64,000 nt of DNA from Balanoglossus misakiensis (taxonomy: Eukaryota > Hemichordata), in assembly GCA_040954595.2 (NCBI GenBank), contig CM082583.2, forward strand, positions 10,664,001 to 10,728,000, written 5' to 3'. The notes under the pieces were generated by a model. That model searched no databases and had not been told where the DNA came from. It was given only the letters and a program-made list of their open reading frames with translations. Both the position numbers and the translations under genes were made by a program. Below, piece after piece: positions 41,379 through 63,138 of this stretch (position 1 is the first letter of the stretch; each line of letters starts with the position of its first letter).

Positions 41379-44300
41379 TAATACGGCGGCAAAGTTTAAC
41401 ATTCAGCAGAATGGCTTAAGTTACATAACCATGGACGCATGTAGTGGTTGCTAGGTGATGCCTCCTGTTTGTGTCTTATTTTTCGATGATGCTGCGCTGG
41501 ATGCCAGCACTGATTAACTAATCGTAGAAAGAACATATTATAGATGTATTATAGCATCACCAAATTGGAAAAAACTCGAACTGGTTAATTTAAAGCTATC
41601 ATTATCAACTTGTGTATTGATGACATATACATCTGTCAATCGTAGAAACATAATACATAGATCACGTCATGCATCAAATGCATTTTCAGTGCATTTTAGC
41701 CAAGACAATTGCAAGTGACTGCTGAGCTCATACACTGGTTATTCTATAGTGATTCATTGTTCATACTGTATCCTCAATGGTAGTACAGTCTTAAGCTTTG
41801 ATTAATCATATCTTGACGTTTTGAGTCTTTGTCAAATATGTATATTTGTACCCAGGATCAATGGGTTGGATGAAATTGTGTAATTCCCCCATGTGTGAAT
41901 TTTTCGGGGAAAAGAGGATTTATCATTCAGTGAAGACCCCGAGGATAATTGTTTAACGCCTGAAAATCCTTTAAACAACCAATTATTCATTTAAAGTAGT
42001 TGTGAATGTCAAGATTTTCATCTAGATTGATTCTTTGTATTCATAGACTGCAATTGTTCCTAAAAAGCAGACAATTTGCCTAGCCTTGGGCATATACATG
42101 TACGTCCAGTAGTTCAACATGCTACATGCCCTAGAATAACTGCAGCTCCCATATGTGCATTATGTCCTTAGGCCTAATGTATACACTGTGACGTGAATGT
42201 CAGTTGATACATGTATACTGGGAGTGTAATTACTTTGTACATCTTAATTCTCACAAAAGGCTTATTTGCACATATATACATGTACTTGCCCAGAGTAACT
42301 ATCTGCTCTGGCAGGGAAGTGCACATTCAGACTAGTAAAAAAAGTCACAATTGCTTAATTTTAAAGACTTTCTCAGCAAACATGCCAGTGTGAGATTTGA
42401 AATGAACGGTGAACCCTTAGCTAATTCTTGAGGTTTAACAGGCACTATTGTACACCTATTGACTGGCCATGGGGGACTGTGTCACCCCCTAATGTCTTAC
42501 AAGCCAGAGGTATATAGGCAGCCACCCATGATGTCAGCCCAAAATGGCCAGTCAGCATGACACAACAGAGGATTTTATCGTCTATGCCTCTATGAACCAC
42601 AGCGAGATTCATGTGCTTCTTCATTGTACGCACAAATGATGTCTAGGTGTCGAATTTCACGAACGGTTACCTGGTCGAGTAACATTTCAAAACCTGCTAA
42701 TCGGTGACAAGCTCTGACAATGGTACAACTGATCATTGTGCAGAAAGCATGAATTGTCACCGAACTAATACTATTAAAACCCAGGACATGTTTTTGATTT
42801 TTGATAGAGGAGTTCATGGAAAACGGATTTTGAATTTTAACTTTCACAGGATTTACATGTCATTGGTGCATATGAACTTCCCAGTGGCCGCAATTATCCC
42901 AAGACCCAAGTTTCTGAATTTCACGTAATAAAAAAATGATGTAGAATATATGTGATGTTTTTTCTGAGTCATAGTCTGTGTGTCAGACATATTCAACCCC
43001 CTCAAAATCGCCAAACAAAAGAGGATTTGTCAGAGTAATGAATTTAGTGTGACTGTGTTCTGCGCAGGGGGAACATCGCCACAAATAGATGTTCTGTACA
43101 AAGATGAGGGTTTCAGGGCAAACAGGAGGATGGTCTGAATGTAGACGGAAATAGAAGCTTCTGCCGCATGCTACCATTGCAGCTCGCATGTTATTTATAT
43201 CCTACAATCCAGTTTTTAAGGGTTGTTGTTCAGCATTTTCTGTTGGCTATCGCTACGAGGTCAGAAAAAATACCATCCAAGCGACAAAAAAAAAATTATC
43301 GCCAATGGGAAGGTATTCATCCAGTTTTCGATTTTTCTAATTTTAAAGACCATATAGTGGAAGTTTTTTTATGAACAACAAACGTTTTGTTCTTTTCTTG
43401 ACCTGAGAATTTTTTTGTTAATTTTACAATCGAGAAAAAGAAGCAGTATTAAGCTGGAGCACTTGTTTTGATGTTTAAAAATATTGTGTGTACCTTGCAT
43501 GGAGAACATGTACATTTTATTTATAATTTCATAAATTTGTATGAGGAGTTGGTTTTCATTGTAGATAGAAAACGGAGACAAAAAATGAAACATCAGTTAC
43601 TTTATGTGAAGTGCAGTTCATTCTTCCAAAATACTTATTAGATGATTGTATGTTATTTTGGGGAAAATTTGGGTGCATTTTACACATACTTACAAACAGT
43701 ACAAGCAACATATGAATTTTTTTAAAGTGAAATCAGACTACAATGAAAAATCTAGTTGATATGATAAATATCAATTAAATACAAAAATCAAAACTTCCAT
43801 GCACATTAAAAAAATAATCATGACTTATCATTTTATATTTAGAAGATGAACTGCATCATTTAAAATATCTGGAGGTAGCAGACAACTATTTTGAAGATAT
43901 TCTCTACCCTCAACTGCATCAATTGATGTTTTTAAATTTTACACATTATGTTGGAATATTATTCAGATATTTGTGATGGGCATTTAATAAATGCGTCATT
44001 AATATGGACCCCTTAAGCCAGTGTTTGCTCATTGCGCATAATTTGCAAGGACTTCGATGTGGATTAGACTGGTATCACTGGAATAATTCCTACCATTAAC
44101 ATACAAGAGCTAAAATAGTCAAATAATTAAAATAATTACACATTAAAGGTTTCTTTGGAACTGCAGTCCATATATCTCACCACAGATGAATTTGCATCTG
44201 CATAGTCATTGATCTCTCCTGTATATTCCCATAACTGTAACTTTCAACAATATTTTTTCATGGTTTTATTCCATGCATCAGCTACACACACTTTCTTGGT

Positions 44301-45094
44301 ACACACTTCAAAACATGAAATACTCAGGCATGCATTTGGATAAGTATACAGATTGTATATGTGAAGTGCATTGTTTTGCCAATTCATGTACGGACAGTTA
44401 TTCAAATATCAACAACGACAGTTCAAATAATATTAAATTTTATTACATTGTTGATTGTCCATTTAAGTTTGGTGCCATGTCTGTTGGTTATCAGGTAAAG
44501 TTTAATATCATAGCAAGTGGATTTTTTGTTTGTTTTTTTCATCTGACCTCCGAGGTAGTGCTTGTGGGGGAAAAAGGAATTTCGGATCAGAATTTAGTAT
44601 GCACTCTAATACAGCATATTTGTGACATGTTTTTTATTACCATTTGCATACACCACTTTTCATGTTTCAACATGCTCTTACAGTTATACGACACAAAATA
44701 TTGGGTTGACTCTGGTCATCACAAAGACATTCATTTGACAAAATTCATCAGGAGTTTCAGCTTCTGTTTCCAGAATGCAACTTGGTTTAGTGAATTTTCC
44801 TGAATGTTAAATAAATTAGAGTCGCGAGTGATTAACTTCACTGGATTACTTTGGGCCCTGAAATCATATTGGGAAAATTTAACATAAAAAGACATGGGAT
44901 GAGAACATCAACAAAGGGCAGTGGTTTCATACGGGAAGAGACAGTGAGAGTTTGGAGGAAAATCAGCTTGTCTGCCAATCCTTACTGGGTTTACTTGTAA
45001 TCATGCCATTTTGTCAATTACAGTAGAATTGTTGTATAACTGGTTTTAAGCTGGATGCTAATTACCATAGGAAATAAGGCAAAAGCTTGGAAAA

Positions 45095-45109
45095 TGTGTG
45101 TGTGTGTGT
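45095..45109 (+). repeat. (TG)n microsatellite
   Basis: Seven TG units about 0.9 kb before the Mef2 start codon. Confidence 0.8.
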
Positions 45110-45918
45110 TTCATCAAGCCACATGCTAGTATTGTGAACCATATAAGATCTTTGATGTTTTAATTAAATGTCAGGAAAATGCCCATGTTTGTTTTTACAA
45201 AGAAAGTGGTAATTGGATGTTTTGTTATGTAAAAACGGTGAGTGTGCTCTGTGCTGGTACCTAATCAAGTTGGATGAAAACACAAGATAATTTCAACATC
45301 TCTTGGTATTTTTATGCTTAGAATATATTAAACATTTGAGGGAGAGCTGAAAAAAAGATTTGAAATTATGCATTTGGTGGATTTTTATGTTAAAAACAAG
45401 TGTCATCTCCACACGATGTAAATGCTTTAATGTGATTACTGGTGTGAAATATCGGTGAAGTGACTTTTGAAAGTTACCATATTGTGTGGGTCGGTGTCTC
45501 TTGCACGGCTGTGGGCACTGCATGTCATTATGAATTGTATGAATATTCATAATGTCTATATGCATATTGATTACTTTCACCAAAGCTGGGAGTCTGGGTG
45601 ACGACACATGGTTAAGCTACCAGTACCAGCAAGTGTCCACAACTGTAGGTGCCTTAAAAGAGACCCAGTCATGCTATTTTTTGATCAGTAGCACAGCGCA
45701 GCAGCTAATGACCACATAGTTGAGAGTCATCAGCGGTATATATAGGATTCTATATTCAGGTTTTTTAATTGGTTATTTTTACTCATCTTGTATCTTATTA
45801 TCAGGGTTCTGTGTTCAGTTTTTAGAAAAGCGAAAAAGTTCTCCTGTTCACGGTTGACCAGCGTCCGGGAAGATGTTAATTAACCATGTTTTGGCGTCAT
45901 TTTCTGGTCTCTTTCCAG

Positions 45919-46009
45919 CTTTGGGTCTGTCTCCTGGTTATGTGCTAAAGTACGACCACTGTTATCAACTGACACAGTATAACATCAACCGCCCGAGCAG
46001 AGAATCAGT
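45919..46009 (+). other. Mef2: Mef2 5'UTR portion of first coding exon
   Basis: The pyrimidine-rich acceptor CTGGTCTCTTTCCAG ends at 45918, so the exon carrying the Mef2 start codon probably begins at 45919 with about 91 nt of leader. This implies at least one non-coding exon further upstream, as in other MEF2 genes. A minimal upstream ORF (ATG TGC TAA, 45940-45948) lies in this leader. An alternative acceptor (TTATTATCAG, ending 45804) would lengthen the leader and add an upstream ATG at 45873 whose frame overlaps the Mef2 start. The choice between the two acceptors is inference without transcripts. Confidence 0.6.
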
Positions 46010-56831
<10,822 letters not shown>

Positions 56832-57804
56832 TGAAATTTACATGTATAAATTGTTACATTGTAAAACAGGCATGATAGTACAGCTCTCATATCAGATGCA
56901 AGATAATTTTGATATGGCAGTGTAATTCTAGAGTTAGAGACAACAACTTTTGGATGCTAGAATGTTCCATAGTATTTGGATTTTTTTTCCTCAATCAACT
57001 GGAAAATTTAAGATGACAAAAATACATGGAATTAATTTGTATAAACTTCCTCTTTTATTTGATGTACGATTGTAACAGCTATCAGTGGTTACTTATTGAC
57101 CATTGGCCAGAGTTTGTTGTAAGGTGGATGCTGATTGGCCAGTCATCAGCTGTGCCTATCAGAAGAAGGCTAATTTTGAGCCAATCGAAGCACTTCACTC
57201 ACCACATCATCTGTACTTGCCCACTTGGACTTAACACCCCAAAAAATGACCTGCAAGTTAGAATCTGTAGCCTCTTTCTTGAATTTGAATTACAACTGCT
57301 AAGAAAAAGAATATCATAGCAATAGAAACATTTGATAATGAAAAAAAGAAACAGAAAAATCTAATTTTCTTCATACGTAGTCCAGTTTTACCCATTCGTA
57401 TTTAGTCTGTCACAGTGACATACTTATGTCATCATTTAGTCATGTGCTTTTTCTAACATGAATAATCTCTGATACTTGAGTCCAGAGACAAGCAAAAGTG
57501 AAAGAAAAACTTGTTTTGTTTTGTACTGTATACAAATATAAGACTGTTACAGTTGATTGTCAGATTGGTTCCTGACGTTGTGTTATTATTTTTTACTTTT
57601 GTGATTGCATTGATACAAGGATGTAGAGATAGATGTTTTTTCTCCTTCTTCTTCACCACACTGTTTGTTCTTCAGTCAAACACAGATAAACTCTCGGCGA
57701 CAAACCTGAGAGGATTTATGCAGGATTGCCGTAATTCCCACGTCAAAATTGACAGAGTTATAACACAGAGCTAAGATTGCAGTTGTGAGGTGTACAGTGT
57801 TTTT

Positions 57805-57829
57805 ACATACATACATACATACATACATA
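57805..57829 (+). repeat. (ACAT)n microsatellite in Mef2 3'UTR
   Basis: Six ACAT units after TGTTTTT, about 1 kb past the stop codon. Confidence 0.9.
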
Positions 57830-58418
57830 TGTATAGATTTATACGTCTGTCAGCTGTTCCAAGCGCAAGTACAAGACAGCATTTTTTACCAACATCTCTG
57901 CATCCTGACACAAACAAGAAAATCGGTGGGTGGCCGATGAAACTACCGTCTTTGTATTTAATGTGATGATTTTTTCCCCTTTTGGACTAAAAGTCTAGTT
58001 CTGCCATATTCAGAGTGTATAGAAATGTATGATATTGCAAAAAAGAGAGTTTAGTAGTATAAGAGTTGATATTTCAAAGATATGTACGTGGCCTTAAGCT
58101 TTCACTTCTGCTGGCAATAGATAGAGTAATTCTAAAAATACTATGTATTAAAGATAGAAGTAAAATATACTTTAGAAGAAAAAAAAGTTTAAAAAAAATA
58201 CAGATTGACTGACTGAATACAGGTATATGATAAATTTACACAATTAAAAAGTATGTGCATTTTTATCAAGCGTGTAGCATAGAATGAAGGGAGAAATATG
58301 GTCTAGTCATTACAAGGGTTTTGTTGTTTATTACAAAATGTTGATATGCATAATTACCAGTCAGTGTTGTGTAAGCAGGCTGCCTGGTAAATTGGACTAT
58401 AAGACAGCAGAACCATAT

Positions 58419-58550
58419 CTGGTAGTCAAACGCTGTTACTACTGTGATATGTAATGGTCAGGAGCTGGTAGTTCTATACTGCCTGATGGTCAGATTTTGC
58501 TATGACTATCTGGTGGTCAGATATTAGTATGAAACTCTGGTGGTCTGATG
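58419..58550 (+). repeat. Degenerate repeat CTGGTGGTCAGAT in Mef2 3'UTR
   Basis: Related copies start at 58419, 58465, 58483, 58510 and 58537 (CTGGTAGTCAAA, CTGGTAGTTCTA, CTGATGGTCAGAT, CTGGTGGTCAGAT, CTGGTGGTCTGAT). Spacing is irregular, about 18-46 bp. It lies just before the candidate poly(A) signal. Confidence 0.6.
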
Positions 58551-58768
58551 TTGTCGGTCCGTCAGAGTTATTTAAGACTTGTCTGCCTTGCAGCTGTTGG
58601 GAGACCTTAACTATTTTCAAAGTTATTGTTTGTATAATTATTTTATATGAATGAACTTTAGTCAGTTGTCATTTGTTTGTACTCTATCTTGCTGCAGAGA
58701 AAATATCCTTTACTCAGCCAACGATCTAGTAGTGATAGCCATAATATTCAGTTTGCAAAAGACCAGCA

Positions 58769-58774
58769 AATAAA
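58769..58774 (+). other. Candidate Mef2 polyadenylation signal AATAAA
   Basis: Canonical hexamer in GCAAATAAAGTC, about 1.94 kb after the Mef2 stop. Cleavage would fall 10-30 nt downstream. Other hexamers lie further on, so it may not be the only site. Confidence 0.4.
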
Positions 58775-58874
58775 GTCTCTCAAATAATACCTGAACACTG
58801 GAGAGAAACCTTTTTGCACATTAAGTTTATTTCTAACAGGTGAAAAAAAAAGATTATCAAGTTATTTATTACTG

Positions 58875-61800
58875 TTTATTGTTATTATTAATGTTTTAAA
58901 CAAGTTGGTATAGAGTTTGCACAGTTAATTGATTCATAAATGTATTGACTCTGGTGATTTGAGTATTATTTTTCTTCACAAATGATAATGTTAATTTTTT
59001 TAGTACTTTTCCGGCGCAGGAGGATTGGGATATAGAACGGCTCTGGGGAAACACGCTGATCATTCTTGGCATCAATAAAGATATATATTTTTGTTGGATT
59101 TATTACTGAATTAATATTTGTTTTCAACTTTTTGAATGAATTTACCACCCAATCTGCCTGGCAAACCATGCAAATTTTTTCAACAATTGAGCCGTCATCT
59201 ATCCTGGGAATACCCAAGTATTTAGAAGTTTGATACAACAATGTGAAAGGCAAAAGTTGCTGGTGCGTGTGTGTGGAGCTAGTCCACTCATGATAATTCA
59301 ACTGACATTTGGACATTTTGATACGTGATAATTTTTAGAGTGAACTTTACCGTGATAATGTTACTGAATAATCAGAGGATATGCAAATGCTGAAAGATAG
59401 AAAGATCGAGAGATGGGAATGAGTGAATGAATATTGTGAATAAATCTGCTATGCTGTAGTTTTGACAATACTGCCTCAGGTTTACCAGAATTTGACTGTT
59501 TAAACACAACAGATATAAAGAATATCAATTTTTGTTTGATATATCAAGTTTGTTTGGATTAAATTTTAGTAAAAGTAGATGAAAGCAGCAGAAAGATCAC
59601 AAGGTGAAAAATTGATCAGCATCTTTTTACAGTGAAAATACTGCCGGGGAAGTTTGGCTGATTACATCAGCAAGAGTTGTGATAATTCCACTCTGAAACC
59701 CTTTGTCCACCGGTGATGGTTTATATCCTGTAGTGAAACATTGAGGAGTTTATTTAGTGAATTGTATATATTGTTAGAATCTGTCCATGGATTGCTTTTC
59801 GAAATCAACTCAGTGCCCAGCTGAACAGAGCTCTTACAGAACAGGGAGTCTAACAAGGTGTATGTTTAGATTATTTTAGAAGTAGACTTTAAAACCAGAA
59901 TGATAATTAAGCTATCATGGCTGTCTGTCAAAATGAAAGACTTGTGGAAAGTCTTGGCAAAAAAAATGAATTAAATAGTTGACTCGATTTTGAGATGGGA
60001 AGAGTGAACCAAACATTAAAGGTCCATCTCTGTAACTTGGCTGTAATCTTTCAGTTTTGTTTTCCAGATCAGCTTGCAGTTTCTTGATCACCTCTTTCAA
60101 ACATAAATGAAATGTTCGATGTTTAGCTTGTCAGCTTGTGTACAGCCAGCATTGTTATCATTGAAAATTACATTCAAGTCTGGACTTAAATTCCTGTATT
60201 TCATCACGCTGTAGGAAAAATAACAAGAAAGTATAGTTGATCTGAACAAAATGCCGAAAAGAAAATGGAAATTGCAGCTGCTGCCCCATTTAGATATTCA
60301 AACATATTCCTTGTTTCAAGATGTAGAGGAGATGACATGTTGCCCTGGCAACAGAGCTTGTTATCGTATACATGTTACAAACTCCCCTTTGTAATCCATG
60401 GGCTCATTCTCTTTATTTATTTATTTAATATGTGAGGTAGATATGTAGTTGATGTTTGGGGAAAAACATAAAACAAAAAAAGATCATGTGAAATATAATC
60501 CATGGGGACAAAGCTGGTCTTTGCCATTCAAACAAAGACTACCACAAACTTTAATATCATCTATCTTTCTCTTTTGCCTTCTCATTTGTTGTCTGTTTAA
60601 TACAATTTTTTTTGTCAAATTGTTTATTTAGATTCAGTGTCTTACACAGTCGTTAATATTCATATTTTTATGGAAATATTTTCATCATGCAAAAACTTGG
60701 ATTGTATGTATGGTTTTTACTGCAATATTACAGTAAAATTTTGGCTTCAAGTGTACTATGTCTGTGTGTCCTCCACTTTATTTTCAACGGGAGAAGTCGC
60801 CATCTTCTGGTGATGTGTTATCTTCATATAAAAGGGGGTTTACTGAACACTCTACTCATTGCCTATGTAGAGCTGTAACGTTTCAAATATGTCAACGCCA
60901 CAGTATCAAATTTGCATTTCAGTCTAGCATAAGCAAAGTAGAGGTATAGATCTATTGGTCATATATACCCCTAAAGATGTGTCCATTTTCCTGCCTTCCT
61001 GCCTCTGCCTAAAAGACCACCAAGCAAGGACCATTTAACTTCCAAGGTCATGGTCTGATGTCCCTGCTGAGAACAGTGACGTAACTGGCGTCCCTTTGAA
61101 GTCAATCATGATTGGGTGTAAGATTCTAAAAAACTCAAACGATGTCATACATGTAAGACATCATCTTAGTCCCTTTCGCGGCGAACTAGGTATTTGCGGG
61201 TTGTGTGGGTGTTTTTAATAATACATGTAGACCAGTTGAGTGGGTTTACCGCTGATGGAACTCTAAGGAATCAAAGAGGAAAGAATAAGTATTATCAATT
61301 TCATATTGAAGCAATATTTGATTCACCCACACTGTTATGTGATGCTGATGAACCAAACAATAAAATGGGTTGAATAGATGAAGAAAGTGTTGTATGTAGA
61401 TACAATGAAGTATATGATTTCACAATGTGTCACTGTCCGCCAGTAAGCAAAAGGCTTTCATATTCTGATGACCCATTTCTGAACTCTTCTTTGATCGGAG
61501 GCTGAATGTCACATGACAGTAGTGGCTCAGCTGAAACCTCTGTGATTGGTCAGATCTTTTTCGTGCAAGATGTTACATCATGCTGACACTCACCTTTCAT
61601 TTTTTTAATAGAAAAATGATTCAAAAAAACACATGCCTTTGTCAATGCACCAGCAAGATAATAAAAAGTGTTTGAAAGCTGCATGTTGGTTTGAATTGTG
61701 AACAAACAAAAAATACCCTTTCTAAATGGTGGATGAATGGTACTGATTTACATAATGGTTGTTTGTCCTCCTCTGTCGTCATGGCCCCTGATGTGGTGAA

Positions 61801-62740
61801 TCGGGACACCAGCAAAAGTGACAATGTGTCCTTGTGTGTCTCTAGGAGACCTGTTGCTAGCTGCTGCCACTGTGTGTTCATAATATAATTGCCATGTTGT
61901 GTCAGAGAGTTGAAGTGTTGGTGGCCCTACTAAAATAATCAACTTCAGCGATCATCCACTTGAGTGAGTGCATTGTTCACCTCGAGTCGCAGTGAACACT
62001 CACTTCTAGGGCACGCGTGTTTGATTTTAATCTGGTGTCATGCCCATTTACTTCAACTCAATCAAAATTGATATTTTACCAAGTGGAGAAACACCATACA
62101 CCTGCCCACAAAACCACAGTCCCTAGAGTGACGATGACTTGCACTGCCCAGAAACCCCATGCCACAAACCCTCTCCATCCTGGAATAAGCTAACTAGATG
62201 GCAGGAAAGTTTATAGCTTTTAATCATCTGAATCTCAGAGCAGGAAAAAAGACAATTCGTCATCATGACGAGAGTGCATTCCACAATGATGAGTCAGTGT
62301 TTTTTCCATCCACCATGTTGGGTGTAACTCTGCATGACCAAGATGTGAATTATTATGCAAACGAACATCTCTTTGTATGGTCTGTGAAAAGCACCACCAG
62401 CTTTCAGTTGAACTGGCTGTGAGGGCTGAACAGCAAGCGCCCTCTTTTGGTCATCATTCACACGCGTCACACGCCATTCATTTCTTGTTTTTTAAACAGC
62501 GCCATCATTGCCGAGAATCAGCAGTTTCTTCTGAATGTGCCTTTACACAGAAAAAAAACATGCTTTGGTTTAGACGGGTTTTACTGTACCACATGATCAC
62601 ACTTATTCTGTCAGTCAATCTCTCATCCTTTACACCAACATTTTCTTTCAGGCGTAGTTTTGATCCACCCTTTGATACACTTCCATCCAATTTATAACTT
62701 TTAAAAACTCAGAACACTTGACATGACTTCTACAAATCAA
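58875..62740. other. Intergenic gap between the two converging 3' ends
   Basis: About 3.9 kb of AT-rich sequence. Open frames such as 58966-59316 (-) are within chance length and have no recognisable domain. I see no transposon ends or RNA genes here. Alternative 3' ends of either gene may extend into it. Confidence 0.6.
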
Positions 62741-62747
62741 TGTTGTG

Positions 62748-62753
62748 TTTATT
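62748..62753 (-). other. Candidate Lrrc28 polyadenylation signal AATAAA
   Basis: TTTATT on the plus strand, AATAAA on the minus strand, 140 nt past the TGA. It would end the transcript near 62.73 kb and give a short 3'UTR. Confidence 0.5.
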
Positions 62754-62893
62754 AAATATCATCAATCCAATAATCACATCCAATTAAAAGGCACTGTATA
62801 CATTACTGGTAACATAACATTAAATGTGACCCAAATCTTGAGTCATGATGCTGTTCATGAAAAGTTTGAAAACAAAATCATCATTTGCGGTAA

Positions 62894-63138
62894 TCAGACA
62901 GGCACTGGAATCTTAGTAAACACTTTCAGACATTGCCTGGAACAACAAAGACCAAAGAATGGTATTGAGTCGGGTTGATTCTGCCAAGGCTGAGCCCAGC
63001 TGAGCTTCAATAATCTGGCATAGGCTGTTGTGAATATGGGTTGATCACATCCGCTGGGGGCGAGGCAGTGCCCTGTTGGGACGAGCACTAGATCTTGTAA
63101 ATACTGGGGCAAGGCAGCTTCTTCTAATCCATGTTGAA
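62894..63138 (-). CDS. Lrrc28: Lrrc28 last coding exon, Cys-rich tail
   Basis: 245 nt from the acceptor TTTTTCCACCACAG to TGA at 62894-62896. It encodes ALPQYLQDLVLVPTGHC, then PSGCDQPIFTTAYARLLKL, and finally GLCCSRQCLKVFTKIPVPV. The GHC, C and CC...C residues repeat the Cys pattern of vertebrate LRRC28 and LRRC58 tails. Metal binding is possible but unproven. Confidence 0.9.

Larger units (their letters stand above)
31937..45918. other. Non-coding stretch before Mef2 start exon
   Basis: About 14 kb of AT-rich sequence. Frames such as 32471-32791 (+, ending at a CAG|GTAGGA donor) and 44273-44803 (+, 176 residues) have no recognised similarity. It contains microsatellites at 37591, 40994 and 41366 and a cluster of TACATGTA palindromes. 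It is probably intron or 5' flank of Mef2. Confidence 0.5.
56832..58795 (+). other. Mef2: Mef2 3'UTR (probable extent)
   Basis: AT-rich stretch after the stop, with no conserved reading frame. The first convincing AATAAA is at 58769-58774, which would give a 3'UTR of about 1.95 kb. A later AATAAA (59074-59079) and the AU-rich element TTATTTATT (58862-58870) would belong to a longer form. The region contains an ACAT microsatellite (57805-57829) and a degenerate CTGGTGGTCAGAT repeat (58419-58550). The end is inference from the signal only. Confidence 0.5.

Noticed and set aside
58966-59316. 116-residue minus-strand frame with ICMVCQADW, zinc-finger-like
   Set aside because: Too few Cys/His in order for a known finger. 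The length is within chance expectation for this base composition.
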